Notes: generated from the letters alone by a model not told the origin. 64,000 bases of DNA from an uncultured bacterium (GCA_905214345.1 CAJMLV010000001.1:67839-131838); one strand, 5' to 3'; positions 47,526 to 56,507 are shown, counted from the first letter of the stretch. Numbers and translations: made by a program.

Positions 47526-48959
47526 TCAGTCGCCGCTTTCGGCGGCAGCGGCCTCTCCGGCGGCATAGGCTTCGTTCATGTGCCCCGGGAAAGGATAGGT
47601 GCGGGTCTCGGTGGCAGTGATTCCGCCTACGCCGTACCAGCGGGCACGGCACAGACCGATGGAATCTTCGCTGGTTTCCCGGATGTCCGGCAGGCCGTAA
47701 GCCGCGCACCAGTGGGTGTAAGGCTCGATCGCATAGCTGACCAGTTCCGCCTGGGGGGCGTCTTCTCCCAGGGCGGCAGCGTCGGCGCGCAGGACGGCAT
47801 CCCGGGTCTGGTACATCACATAATAGCTGGCAATGTCGTACCCGGCTTCCGCTGCGTGGATGGTGCATACAAGCCCTGCGCAGGCGGCGCCGCAGACCAA
47901 GGCCTTGCGCACCGTCGGCCCGGTAAGCTGTACCAGACAGGCGGCGCAGGCGGCCGTGAGCAGGGTAAAGGGACCGTGGGTGGAACGCTCATAGTAGTCG
48001 GGGCTCAGAAGCATAGCGAAGTTGGCACCAAGGCCTCCCACCAGCAGAATCACCGGCCAGACCAGAGCGTCATAGCCGCCGCCCAGCGCTTTGTACTGGT
48101 AACACAGCAGAACAAACAGAATCACAAAGAGGAACAAAAGAGGCAAAGCGTAGTCTTTCAGCATGTTCAGGCAGTTGAAAAAACGTACCGCATACCGGGT
48201 CAGGAGAGACTCGTAATCCCCGTATACTGAAGCCCGGTTGTAGTTGCCCCGGGCCGCAATGAGAATGACGAATCCCGCCAGCGACCCGCCCAGCCCTGTC
48301 CACATCCATACCGGAATCTTCCAATGGCGCAAACCCAGCACAGCCATGCAGAGTACCAGGCAGACCAGCATGCCGGCGCTGGTGTTTTCGCTGAGCCAGC
48401 CTGCCAGCAGTCCGCCCAGAGCCATGCCGACGGCCCAGCGCTTGCCGCCCGTAAAGGGCCGCTGCAGGTAGTACCGCCAGGGCAACAGATAGGCAAGGCA
48501 GCCAAGGCTGGCCCACAGATAGTTGCAGGCGCCGCACATCCAAAGATTCGTCTGACCAAATGCGGGGCTGATCTCCCACATGGCGGCCAGAATCAGGGCA
48601 AAGGCGGCCAGATCGTACCGTCCGGTGCGCCGTCCGTTGGCCAGGCGGTAGATGACCAGTGCCAGGCCGACGTATGCGGCGGCATTGCACAGGTTGAACA
48701 GAGTCTTGGGGAACATGGTGAACCCCTGAGCGAAGAATTTCACCACCACCCGGCCGCTCCATTCGTAATAATGGTAGGCCAGACTTTGCAGCAGCTGGGG
48801 CAGGCTTTGCAGCCGCAATCCGGTATCAAAGGCATACGCGAAGGTGAAGTCGTCCGCAATGTAGGGGGTCAGACAGTTGAGCAGAAACATCCATAAGAAG
48901 ACCACCGCCGCCATGGCGGTAAAGGCTCTTTTTTGGAGGGCAGAGGGGATGCGTTGCAT
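47526..48959 (-). CDS. DUF6056-type polytopic membrane protein (GT-C-like)
   Basis: A 477-residue protein with about eleven hydrophobic helices. After the first helix the extracytoplasmic loop has YIADDFTFAYAFDTG; an Asp-Asp at this place is the catalytic hallmark of GT-C glycosyltransferases. Other features are HYYEWSGRVVVKFF and NLWMCGACNYLWASLG. The C-terminal 80 residues are extracytoplasmic and soluble. A role transferring sugar from a polyprenyl-phosphate donor to a surface glycan is plausible. ATG 48959 has AGGAGG ten bases upstream. The DUF number is from memory. Confidence 0.72.
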   Translation of the reverse strand: MQRIPSALQKRAFTAMAAVVFLWMFLLNCLTPYIADDFTFAYAFDTGLRLQSLPQLLQSLAYHYYEWSGRVVVKFFAQGFTMFPKTLFNLCNAAAYVGLALVIYRLANGRRTGRYDLAAFALILAAMWEISPAFGQTNLWMCGACNYLWASLGCLAYLLPWRYYLQRPFTGGKRWAVGMALGGLLAGWLSENTSAGMLVCLVLCMAVLGLRHWKIPVWMWTGLGGSLAGFVILIAARGNYNRASVYGDYESLLTRYAVRFFNCLNMLKDYALPLLFLFVILFVLLCYQYKALGGGYDALVWPVILLVGGLGANFAMLLSPDYYERSTHGPFTLLTAACAACLVQLTGPTVRKALVCGAACAGLVCTIHAAEAGYDIASYYVMYQTRDAVLRADAAALGEDAPQAELVSYAIEPYTHWCAAYGLPDIRETSEDSIGLCRARWYGVGGITATETRTYPFPGHMNEAYAAGEAAAAESGD

Positions 48960-49102
48960 AGGCAGGGGCCTCCTGAAAAATGGGTTGAGATACGAAGGGC
49001 GCCGGGCCAAAAAAGAAAGACCATTGCCGGGCCGCAATGATCTTTGCACAGACAAGCCGGGGAACGCGTCGCCCGGCCGGGCACGCGCCGCCGTTTAACT
49101 GT

Positions 49103-49131
49103 ATCTTACTACAACGAAGGTGTTTTTTCAA
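49103..49131 (-). promoter_or_regulatory. Putative promoter of the GT-C-like gene
   Basis: Minus-strand TTGAAA (49131-49126), 17-bp spacer, TAAGAT (49108-49103). Confidence 0.55.
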
Positions 49132-49149
49132 GGCGATGGGAATTTCCTC

Positions 49150-49178
49150 TTGCCAGACGCCAAAAAATATGGTATCAT
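49150..49178 (+). promoter_or_regulatory. Promoter of the riboswitch-controlled cation efflux gene
   Basis: TTGCCA (49150-49155), 17-bp spacer, TATCAT (49173-49178), giving an untranslated leader of about 255 nt. Confidence 0.75.
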
Positions 49179-49234
49179 GGCTGAAACTCTTTGCACTGCA
49201 TTACATCCTTGCCAAAAGGATGCGAAATCAACAG

Positions 49235-49356
49235 TACAAACTGAGCAGGCGATGCCCCGGACAGGGGTGTGGGGCCGGGCCGCGGCAGCGGCAGCAGATG
49301 TGAACGACGGCATCTGTGGGACAGTTGTATGTTCCACGGGTGCCTTATTTTATTTT
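49235..49356 (+). promoter_or_regulatory. NiCo (czcD) riboswitch with overlapping terminator
   Basis: The leader contains the NiCo aptamer. P1 is AACTG (49239-49243) with CAGTT (49322-49326); P2 is CCCC (49255-49258) with GGGG (49264-49267); P3 is GCCGC (49279-49283) with GCGGC (49288-49292); P4 is CAGATG (49295-49300) with CATCTG (49311-49316). Conserved junction strings ACTGAGCAGGC and TGTGGGACAGTT are present, as I recall them from the published aptamer. An alternative hairpin (49316-49323 with 49330-49337) followed by TTATTTTATTTT consumes the 3' arm of P1 and P4. Metal binding should block it, giving Ni2+/Co2+-induced expression of the downstream exporter. Confidence 0.9.
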
Positions 49357-49441
49357 CCGGCGGAACAGTATCTCAAAAAAGGAGTGCGCATAAGAGAATA
49401 CATCACGGCCGCGCAAGCGGCCCGCACAGGAGGCTTCTTTT

Positions 49442-50341
49442 ATGTCAAACCGCGCAACCCCTCGTTCCCTGGATGAAAACGCCGTCATCCGCCGCCTTTC
49501 TCTGGTCAGTCTGATCGGCAACGCCCTGCTTTCCGGCTTCAAACTGCTGGCCGGCGTGTGGGGGCATTCCGGGGCCATGATCTCCGACGCCATCCATTCT
49601 TTTTCGGATGTGCTCACCACCTTCATTGCCTGGTTCGGCGTCAAGGTATCCCGCCGCGCCGCTGATGCGTCCCACCCATACGGCCATGAGCGGCTGGAAT
49701 GTGTGGCATCCCTGTTTCTGGGGATCGTGCTCATGGGCACCGGCATCGGGGTGGGACGTGCCGGGCTGGAAACCATCTTCTCCGGCCAGTATGAAACCAT
49801 CACCCCGCCGGGGGCCATCGCCCTGGTGGCGGCGGTGCTTTCCATCGTTTCCAAGGAGGCCATGTATTGGTACACCCGCTATTATGCCAAGCTGATTCAT
49901 TCGGATGCCTTCATGGCAGATGCCTGGCATCATCGCTCGGATGCGTTCTCCTCCATCGGTTCGCTGATCGGTATCGGGGGTGCAATGCTGGGCTTCCCGG
50001 TGATGGACTCGGTGGCCAGTGTGGTGATCTGCGTGTTCATCCTCAAGGTGGCCTACGACATCCTGAAAGACGCTGTGGTCAAGATGCTGGATACCTCCTG
50101 CGGGGAACAGTACGAAGCGGAACTCCAGAAGTTTGTCAGCGAGCAGAAGGACGTGGTTTGTGTGGATACCCTCCATTCCCGCATGTTCGGCAGCAAGGTG
50201 TATGTAGACCTGGAAATCGAGGTGGACGGCAGCAAGACGCTGCAGGAAGCCCACGACGTGGCAGAGAGTGTGCATACCGAACTGGAACACCGCTTCCCCG
50301 ACATCAAGCATGTGATGGTCCATCTGAACCCGGCGGAATAA
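49442..50341 (+). CDS. Cation diffusion facilitator (CDF) transporter, likely Co2+/Ni2+ efflux
   Basis: A 299-residue CDF exporter with six membrane helices and a C-terminal cytoplasmic ferredoxin-like domain (VVCVDTLHSRMFGSKVYVDL). The intramembrane metal site is HxxxD twice: H52/D56 in SDAIHSFSDV and the HHRSD motif in DAWHHRSDAFSS. AGGAGG precedes the ATG. CDF proteins exchange Zn2+, Co2+, Ni2+ or Mn2+ for protons; the NiCo riboswitch in the leader argues for Co2+ and/or Ni2+ as substrate. A bidirectional terminator follows. Confidence 0.92.
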   Translation: MSNRATPRSLDENAVIRRLSLVSLIGNALLSGFKLLAGVWGHSGAMISDAIHSFSDVLTTFIAWFGVKVSRRAADASHPYGHERLECVASLFLGIVLMGTGIGVGRAGLETIFSGQYETITPPGAIALVAAVLSIVSKEAMYWYTRYYAKLIHSDAFMADAWHHRSDAFSSIGSLIGIGGAMLGFPVMDSVASVVICVFILKVAYDILKDAVVKMLDTSCGEQYEAELQKFVSEQKDVVCVDTLHSRMFGSKVYVDLEIEVDGSKTLQEAHDVAESVHTELEHRFPDIKHVMVHLNPAE

Positions 50342-50350
50342 ACAACCAAA

Positions 50351-50404
50351 AATAACAGCAGGCGCCTGCACGGAATGTTTCGTGAGGTGCCTGCTGTTTC
50401 TTTT
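50351..50404. terminator. Bidirectional terminator between CDF and sensor kinase genes
   Basis: AACAGCAGGCGCC (50354-50366) pairs with GGTGCCTGCTGTT (50386-50398, one G-U), then TTCTTTTG. Confidence 0.85.
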
Positions 50405-50409
50405 GGGGG

Positions 50410-52971
50410 TTAAGTGGCGGAATCTCCGGCCGGTGCGGCACCGGCGGTCAGCCGGGCCAGGGTACGGCACAGATGGGTGAAGTCGATGGGTTTGGACACA
50501 TGGGCGTTCATCCCGGCGGCAGCTGTGGCGGCGATGTCCTCCGCAAAAGCGTTGGCCGTCACCGCAATGATGGGCACAGTCCCGGCATCGGGGCGCTCCA
50601 GGGCCCGGATGCGGCGGGCGGCCTCGCAGCCGTCCATCTCCGGCATCTGCATGTCCAGCAGCACCGCGTCAAACCGGAACGGTTCACTCTTTTCAAATTG
50701 CTCCAAAGCCTGAAGTCCGGTCCACGCCTGGGTCACCTCCACACCATGCATCTGCAGCAGTTCGGTGGTGATCTCCATGTTGACTTCGTTGTCCTCCGCC
50801 AGCAGGATGCGGCGGCCTTCCAGTGTATAATTCTCGGGGGCGGGGGCTGCTTCGGCAGGGGCGTCCGAACCGGCGATCACCGCAAAGGGAAGCACCAGGG
50901 TGAAAGTGGTGCCCTTGCCTTGTTCACTTTCCACATGCAGTTCGCCGTTCATCTGGCTGACCAGATTTTTGGTGATGGACATGCCCAAGCCGGTGCCGAT
51001 GCTCTGCTTGGCGGTAAAGCGCATCTCCCGGCTGTACGGTTCAAACAGGTGGGGCAGGAAATCCGAAGACATGCCGATGCCGGTGTCCGCCACCACGATC
51101 TTGTACTTGGCAAAATCGCCTTTGTCGATCTGGGTCACATGCAGCCGGATGGTGCCGCCTTCGGGGGTAAACTTGAAGGCGTTGGAAAGAAGGTTGTTCA
51201 GGATCTGGTTGATACGGGAAGGGTCACCCAGCAGCCGGGTGGCGTTCAGTTCCAGCTTTACATCCAGGGTCTTGTGCTGGGTCTGGGCCTGGAACCGGAA
51301 AGACTCCAGACATTCCTCCACACATTCCCGCAGATCGAATTCCCGGTTGTTCAGCATGACCTTGCCCTGTTCCATGCGGGAAATATCCAGAATATCGTTG
51401 ATCAGGTTCAGCAGCTGGCGGCTGGCGTTGTTGATCTTGCGCAGGCAGTCTTTCAGCCGGTCCACATCCTCGTACTGGGCGGACAGTTCACTCAGGCCCA
51501 CAATGGCGTTCAGCGGGGTGCGCATGTCATGGGACATGCTGCTGAAAAATGCCTGCTTGGCGGTCTCGTTGCGGCGGGCCAGTTCCAGGGCATCTTCCAG
51601 CACCCGGCGTTCTTCCATCTGGCGCTGCCGCTCCTGACCGATCTCCCGGAAACACAGGACGACCTCTTCGGGGGCCAGGGTCTCGTCAAACAGGACCCGC
51701 ACATTGACCCAGCGGTATTCGTTGCCGAACCGGCGCTGGAAATCGCCGCCGAAATCCGCTGTGTGGGTTTCCACCAGATGGCGGATATTTTCCAGCGAGA
51801 AGCTCTGTCGGAACTCGGTATACGCGCCCGGCTCCATCACTTCCTTTACCACCTGCATCAGGTCGGCATAGTTGCCTTTCTCCGGCAGATGCCCCTGTAC
51901 AGGCGGGGCGCTCTTGATCATCTCATAGGTGCCGTCGGCACAGTCCACCCGGTACAGGGCGTAGTAGGAATTGCCCAGAACCTGTACTGTTTCGTTGGCG
52001 CGGCCGATGCGGTCGTTGTACCTTTTCTCCCGCCAGATGGTCACCGCCAGCACCAGCAGCGAGATGACCAGGATCAGCATGGACACGCTGCCGAAGGGGC
52101 GCAGATCGCCCAGGATGCTTTCATAAGGGACCGTTACGATGGAATACCAGCCGTTGTCCATCTGGTTGTAATAGACACCGCGGCGGTTGCCGTCCAGGTC
52201 GGTGATGTATTCGTTGAATTCATCCAGCTCCCCGGCGGAAATCTTTTCCAGCAGGGTGTTGCAGTAAGCCTGCAGATCAGCATCCGGTAAGTCCAGCTCG
52301 GTGCGGGCATACAGCACCGAACCGGCGGCATCGCACAAGAAGAAGGAATCGGCATGGGCCAGGCTCAGCGGATCGGCCTGGAAATGGAAGTTCTCGGTGA
52401 AAATGTCAAATCCGAGTATCGCCTCGCCGTTGTTCACCGACTGTACCACCGAAATGGTGGGCTGGCCGCTGACAATATCGGTGTACAGCCCGGTAAACAC
52501 CACCTCGCCGTCCGCTTCCACCGCCATGCGGTACCATTCCCGCTGGGTGGGGGCGTAGTCGGGGTCGATGTCAGTGGGGGAAAGTTCTGTGGTGGTCAGC
52601 ATCTCACCGTCCAGCAGCAAAAACGGGCTGATGACCTGGTCGCCCAGCACACTGGTGACCCGGTCAAAATACATTTCTGCCGAAGCAAACAGCTCTTCGT
52701 TGGTGTAACCCTGGTTCAGCCGGTCCTGCAAAAAGGCGGTGCCGTAGCTGACCAGCGTCTGATATACCGTCAGGTTGCTGCGGGCTTCCTCTGCATAACT
52801 GCGGGCCAGCGCGGACCCGGATTCCTGGGCGTTTTTCAAAAGCGAACGGCGGATCATCAAAACGCCGAACAACACCAGGCAGACCAGCACGAAAAATGCC
52901 AGCAGGCTCAGGCGCATATCTCCCAGAACGCGGTGAATGTTGTTGTGGCTCTTGTTTTTCTTGTTCTTCAT
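50410..52971 (-). CDS. Membrane hybrid sensor histidine kinase / response regulator
   Basis: About 853 residues. Helix one (LSLLAFFVLVCLVLFGVLMI) and helix two (VSMLILVISLLVLAVTIW) flank an extracytoplasmic dCache-like sensor (SPTDIDPDYAPTQREWY; GWYSIVTVPYESILG). A PAS-like region follows, then HisKA with the phospho-His in FSSMSHDMRTPLNAIVG, HATPase (NQILNNLLSNAFKFTPEGG; DTGIGM; GTGLGMSI) and a C-terminal receiver with the acceptor Asp in AVLLDMQMPEMDG. No Hpt domain or output domain is present, so a partner protein must relay the phosphate. The ligand is unknown. ATG 52971 has AAAGGGAAAGG upstream. Confidence 0.9.
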   Translation of the reverse strand: MKNKKNKSHNNIHRVLGDMRLSLLAFFVLVCLVLFGVLMIRRSLLKNAQESGSALARSYAEEARSNLTVYQTLVSYGTAFLQDRLNQGYTNEELFASAEMYFDRVTSVLGDQVISPFLLLDGEMLTTTELSPTDIDPDYAPTQREWYRMAVEADGEVVFTGLYTDIVSGQPTISVVQSVNNGEAILGFDIFTENFHFQADPLSLAHADSFFLCDAAGSVLYARTELDLPDADLQAYCNTLLEKISAGELDEFNEYITDLDGNRRGVYYNQMDNGWYSIVTVPYESILGDLRPFGSVSMLILVISLLVLAVTIWREKRYNDRIGRANETVQVLGNSYYALYRVDCADGTYEMIKSAPPVQGHLPEKGNYADLMQVVKEVMEPGAYTEFRQSFSLENIRHLVETHTADFGGDFQRRFGNEYRWVNVRVLFDETLAPEEVVLCFREIGQERQRQMEERRVLEDALELARRNETAKQAFFSSMSHDMRTPLNAIVGLSELSAQYEDVDRLKDCLRKINNASRQLLNLINDILDISRMEQGKVMLNNREFDLRECVEECLESFRFQAQTQHKTLDVKLELNATRLLGDPSRINQILNNLLSNAFKFTPEGGTIRLHVTQIDKGDFAKYKIVVADTGIGMSSDFLPHLFEPYSREMRFTAKQSIGTGLGMSITKNLVSQMNGELHVESEQGKGTTFTLVLPFAVIAGSDAPAEAAPAPENYTLEGRRILLAEDNEVNMEITTELLQMHGVEVTQAWTGLQALEQFEKSEPFRFDAVLLDMQMPEMDGCEAARRIRALERPDAGTVPIIAVTANAFAEDIAATAAAGMNAHVSKPIDFTHLCRTLARLTAGAAPAGDSAT

Positions 52972-53044
52972 GGTGGGCAGCCTTTCCCTTTGTTTGCTGA
53001 TAGCCCGCCGCATGACAGGGCATGTTCTTGCTCATTTTACCTAC

Positions 53045-53073
53045 ATTATAGTGCATTGCGGCCTTTGGGGCAA
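53045..53073 (-). promoter_or_regulatory. Promoter of the hybrid kinase gene
   Basis: Minus-strand TTGCCC (53073-53068), 17-bp spacer, TATAAT (53050-53045). Confidence 0.7.
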
Positions 53074-53132
53074 GACACCGATTTTGCGGGGAAAGTTCAG
53101 AATAATTTCGATAATGAAAATACGGATGATTA

Positions 53133-53162
53133 TTGACACATAATGGTGTTGCGCGGTATGAT
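53133..53162 (+). promoter_or_regulatory. Promoter of the Crp/Fnr-type gene
   Basis: TTGACA (53133-53138), 18-bp spacer, TATGAT (53157-53162). The remaining leader to the start codon is about 125 nt with no clear structure. Confidence 0.68.
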
Positions 53163-53293
53163 ATAAAATAACAAAATTGCGGATTGTTCGCTGTGTTTCT
53201 CATCCCTGTGGAAGACGGTGCGTGACCAGAGCGGCCGACTGTGCGAAGAAGGGCCGGCGCTTTGGCTGGAGGAAGGATGTTTGAACTTATTCT

Positions 53294-53878
53294 ATGGATG
53301 CAATGGAATTGTTTACCCGTCAGTTTGGTTTGAATGATCCGGCGCTGCTGGATACCCTGTCTGCACTGGCGGAAGTACAGCATATACCCCGGGGAACCGT
53401 GTTCCTGAAAACGGGGGAAGTGCAGTCCAAGGTGTTTCTGCTGCTCAATGGTGTGGTTCGCGGTTACTTTGTGGATGTGGACGGCTGTGAACACACCGAT
53501 TGTTTCTGCTTCCGCAGTGGTACGCCGGCCATGCCGCCCTGTGCCTTTGACGAACCGTCGCCGGAGAATGTGGCGGCTTTGACCGATTGCGATCTGGTGG
53601 TTCTGCCGCTGAAGGAGACCATGGATCTTGTGCGTACCTGCCCGCAGCTGGCGGAGTTGTATGCCCGCTTTCTCACCGATTCCATGCGCCTGCACAACCA
53701 TACCAGGCATGCGATCTGCAGCTTGCCTGCCCGGCAGCGGTTTGAATGGTTTCTGGAAGAGTATCCCGGCCTGATTTTTGATGTGAATAACCGGCACATT
53801 GCCAGTTTTCTGAATATGACGCCCGAAACACTCAGCCGCATGAAAAGTGCGACGCGCAAAAAAAGACCAATTGGCTGA
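53294..53878 (+). CDS. Crp/Fnr-family transcriptional regulator
   Basis: A 194-residue protein with a cyclic-nucleotide-binding-like beta roll (QHIPRGTVFLKTGEVQSKVFLLLNG is recognisable by its LLLNGVVRGYF end) and a C-terminal HTH (NRHIASFLNMTPETLSRMKS) that ends soon after the recognition helix. No CxxC/Fe-S cluster motif and no full cAMP-binding Arg-Ser signature is visible, so the effector is open. No good ribosome site lies near ATG 53294; AGGAAGG is 17 bases away, and ATG 53303 is an alternative. It is divergent from the hybrid kinase, so the two may be functionally linked. Confidence 0.8.
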   Translation: MDAMELFTRQFGLNDPALLDTLSALAEVQHIPRGTVFLKTGEVQSKVFLLLNGVVRGYFVDVDGCEHTDCFCFRSGTPAMPPCAFDEPSPENVAALTDCDLVVLPLKETMDLVRTCPQLAELYARFLTDSMRLHNHTRHAICSLPARQRFEWFLEEYPGLIFDVNNRHIASFLNMTPETLSRMKSATRKKRPIG

Positions 53879-53888
53879 AACGGCTTCT

Positions 53889-53924
53889 GCGGCGCAGTCC
53901 CCCGGCGGGGCTGCGCCGCTTTGC
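53889..53924 (+). terminator. Probable terminator after the Crp/Fnr-type gene
   Basis: GCGGCGCAG (53889-53897) pairs with CTGCGCCGC (53911-53919), with inner G/C pairing, then only TTTG. Confidence 0.6.
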
Positions 53925-53937
53925 GTTGGTTCCGGCA

Positions 53938-53966
53938 TTTTCTTTTGCGGTTGTCCGTGGTATAAT
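53938..53966 (+). promoter_or_regulatory. Promoter of the NagZ-like gene
   Basis: Extended -10 TGGTATAAT with TATAAT at 53961-53966; the -35 at 53938-53943 (TTTTCT) is weak. Confidence 0.6.
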
Positions 53967-54008
53967 ACAGAAAAATTCCGCTCGGAAGGGCAAAGGGAGG
54001 GGCGTACT

Positions 54009-55265
54009 GTGGGCAAGAGAATAAGGCTGCGCCTGTCCGCGCTGGCACTGGCCTGCGGAGCTCTGGCAGGCTGCGCTCCGGCTGCATCCGGCACTGCGCC
54101 GGCCCCGCAGCCCACAGCATCCGCCGGGGAGCAGGCCACGGCATCCCCCTCCGCGGCGCCGGCAGGACTTCTGGCGGAAATGACCCTGCGGGAAAAGGTG
54201 GGCCAGTTGTTTCTGGTCCGGCCGGATGCCTTGGACCCGGCGCTTTCCCAGCAGACCATCGACGATGCTGATGCTCCCGGTGTGATTGAAGTGTCCGAAG
54301 CCATGGCGGCCTTTCTGGAAGAATACCCGGTGGGGGGCGTGGTGCTTTTCGGCAAGAACATCACCGACGAAGTCCAGCTGCGCGGCCTGATTGCCGGATT
54401 GCAGCAATCCTCGCCGGTGCCCGTGCTCATTGGTATTGACGAGGAGGGAGGCGTCGTTGCCCGTCTGGCCAACAGTCCCGGCTTTGACCTGCCCCAGTAC
54501 GAGAGCGCGGCGTCGATGGGGGCACAGGGGACCGATGAGGTCCGTGCCATGTCCGCCGAAATCGGCGCTTACCTGGCCGGGTACGGCATCAATCTGGATT
54601 TTGCGCCGGTGGCGGACGTGAATACCAACCCGGATAATCCGGTCATCGGAACCCGCGCCTTTTCTTCGGACCCGCAGGAGGCAGCCGACTGCGTGAACGC
54701 CGCGGTGGAAGGATTTTTCCGAGCGGGGGTGCTTTGCTGCCTCAAACATTTTCCCGGCCATGGAGATACCGCCGGGGACAGCCATGACGGCACTGTGTAT
54801 ACCGAAAAAACCATGGAGGAGCTTCGTGCCTGTGAATTTCTGCCTTTTGAAGCGGGTATCCGGGCCGGGGCCCCGCTGGTGATGGTGGGGCACATTGCCG
54901 CCCCCAACGCAGTGGAAGGGGAGGAACGTGATCTGCCCGCCACCTTCTCCCGCGCGCTGATCACCGACGTGCTGCGGGATGAACTGGGCTTTGCCGGGGT
55001 GGTGGTCACCGACTCCCTGGCCATGGGCGCAATCACGGAAACCTGCACCCCCGGTGAAGCGGCTGTACTGGCCTTGCAGGCCGGGGCGGACCTTTTGCTG
55101 ATGCCCGCCGGTCTGGCGCAGGCTTATGACGGGGTTCTGGCCGCCGTGGAGGATGGCCGCCTGACAGAGGAACGTATCGATGAAAGCGTGGCCCGGATTC
55201 TGGCCCTGAAACAGCAGGCGGGACTTTTGCAGGCCCCCGATACTCAACAGGAGGACAAGGGATGA
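54009..55265 (+). CDS. nagZ: Glycoside hydrolase family 3 lipoprotein (NagZ-like beta-N-acetylhexosaminidase)
   Basis: A 418-residue lipoprotein (lipobox LAGC after a short basic start) with a single GH3 TIM barrel. Signatures: IGIDEEGGVVARL, NLDFAPVADVNTNPDNPVIGTRAF (cited by DFAPVADVN), the NagZ-type KHFPGHGDTAGDSH with the catalytic His-Asp dyad, and the nucleophile Asp in VVTDSLAMGAI. It removes beta-1,4-linked N-acetylglucosamine from muropeptides or other glycans outside the membrane, as in Gram-positive NagZ. GTG 54009 follows GGGAGG, and upstream readings would lie before the promoter. It overlaps the next gene (ATGA). Confidence 0.87.
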   Translation: MGKRIRLRLSALALACGALAGCAPAASGTAPAPQPTASAGEQATASPSAAPAGLLAEMTLREKVGQLFLVRPDALDPALSQQTIDDADAPGVIEVSEAMAAFLEEYPVGGVVLFGKNITDEVQLRGLIAGLQQSSPVPVLIGIDEEGGVVARLANSPGFDLPQYESAASMGAQGTDEVRAMSAEIGAYLAGYGINLDFAPVADVNTNPDNPVIGTRAFSSDPQEAADCVNAAVEGFFRAGVLCCLKHFPGHGDTAGDSHDGTVYTEKTMEELRACEFLPFEAGIRAGAPLVMVGHIAAPNAVEGEERDLPATFSRALITDVLRDELGFAGVVVTDSLAMGAITETCTPGEAAVLALQAGADLLLMPAGLAQAYDGVLAAVEDGRLTEERIDESVARILALKQQAGLLQAPDTQQEDKG

Positions 55266-56428
55266 AGAAACATGATATGACCGCCAAGCCGGCCCAAAGT
55301 ACCCTGGCCGGTACCTGCGGGGAGCGTACCCGTCCCTGGCAGGTGCGGGACTGCGGGGGCAAACCTGCCGCCAAACCGCTGTATGCGGTGGACGGCTGGT
55401 TTTTCACCCAACGGCTTTCCGGCATCCAGCGTTACGCCACCGAAGTGCTGGCCGAGCTGGATAAGATTGCTCCGCCCGGTGTTCTGGAAGTGGTGGTGCC
55501 GGAAGGTGCCGTCCAACCGGTTTACGAAAACCTGAAAGTGGTGGTTTACGGCAAACAGAATGCCCTGTGGGAACAGCGGGATTATCCCCGGTACCTGGCC
55601 AAGGCGGGCCGCCGCTGGCTTTGTATGTGCAATGTGATCCCCCTCAATGCCCGGCGCAATGCGGGAATCGCCGTCTGGCACGATGTGTGCTACCGCGCCC
55701 GGCCGGATTTTTACCGTGACCCCAGGGGCCGGGCTTCGGCGGCCTGGCACCGCCTGCAGTACCGGGCTATGGCCCGTCAGTGCTGCGGCATCGTCACGGT
55801 GTCGGAATTTTCCAAGAACGAGATCGTCAAGTACTATAAGGTGGACCCCGGGCGGATCACCGTCATCGGCAACGCCTGGCAGCACATGCAGCGGATCAAG
55901 GCCGACCCGGAGGTATTTGCGGGGAAGGGCAAATGGCCTGCTTTGCGGCAAGGGGAATACTACTTCTCCATGGCCAACCTGCTCAAGAACAAGAACTTCC
56001 CCTGGGTACTGCGGGCGGCAAAAAACGCGCCCAAAGAGATGTTTGCCATAGCGGGCGGCGGCAGCCTGCAGGCCCAAGCCGAAGAACTGGGCCTGGCCGA
56101 CCTGCCCAACGTGGTCTATCTGGGCTATGTCACCGATGGGGAAGCCAAGACCCTGATGGCCAACTGCAAAGCATTCCTGTTCCCCACATTATATGAAGGT
56201 TTCGGCATCCCGCCCCTGGAAGCAGTGGCCTGCGGTGCGCCGGAAGTGCTGGTCAGCGATACCCCCTGTATGCGGGAGGTCTACGGCCCCTGTGCGGGGT
56301 ATATCGACCTGGCCGTCAACCATGGGGAAGTGACCCGTGTTACTCCGCCCGCCGCCGACCCGGCGGAACTGCTGGCCAAGTATTCCTGGGCCGAAAGCGC
56401 CCGCCGCCTGGCCGGACTTTTATTCTGA
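55262..56428 (+). CDS. Glycosyltransferase family 4 protein (GT-B)
   Basis: A 388-residue retaining GT-B glycosyltransferase. The acceptor-side domain contains YAVDGWFFTQRLSGIQRYAT (the RLSGIQRY loop near the sugar site), followed by IVTVSEFSKNEIVKYY, typical of mannosyl/rhamnosyl GT4 enzymes. The donor-side domain has YYFSMANLLKNKNFPWVLRA and the EGFGIPPLEAVACG nucleotide-sugar motif. There is no membrane segment. Its ATG overlaps the NagZ-like stop, so both are coupled; the acceptor glycan is unknown. The N-terminal 38 residues look disordered. Confidence 0.86.
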   Translation: MKKHDMTAKPAQSTLAGTCGERTRPWQVRDCGGKPAAKPLYAVDGWFFTQRLSGIQRYATEVLAELDKIAPPGVLEVVVPEGAVQPVYENLKVVVYGKQNALWEQRDYPRYLAKAGRRWLCMCNVIPLNARRNAGIAVWHDVCYRARPDFYRDPRGRASAAWHRLQYRAMARQCCGIVTVSEFSKNEIVKYYKVDPGRITVIGNAWQHMQRIKADPEVFAGKGKWPALRQGEYYFSMANLLKNKNFPWVLRAAKNAPKEMFAIAGGGSLQAQAEELGLADLPNVVYLGYVTDGEAKTLMANCKAFLFPTLYEGFGIPPLEAVACGAPEVLVSDTPCMREVYGPCAGYIDLAVNHGEVTRVTPPAADPAELLAKYSWAESARRLAGLLF

Positions 56429-56448
56429 ACAACATCCCACACAGCAAA

Positions 56449-56505
56449 CCGCCCGGCCCCGTTTGTGCCATCAGGCACGCGGGGCCGGGCGGTGTTTGAT
56501 TTTTC
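56449..56505. terminator. Bidirectional terminator, glycosyltransferase and comM
   Basis: CCGCCCGGCCCC (56449-56460) pairs with GGGGCCGGGCGG (56481-56492), followed by TGTTTGATTTTTC on the plus strand. Confidence 0.82.
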
Positions 56506-56507
56506 TG

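Noticed and set aside
49120..49476. Apparent 118-codon ORF upstream of the CDF gene
   Set aside because: It lies over the promoter, NiCo aptamer and terminator; there is no ribosome site and the RNA structure explains the sequence.
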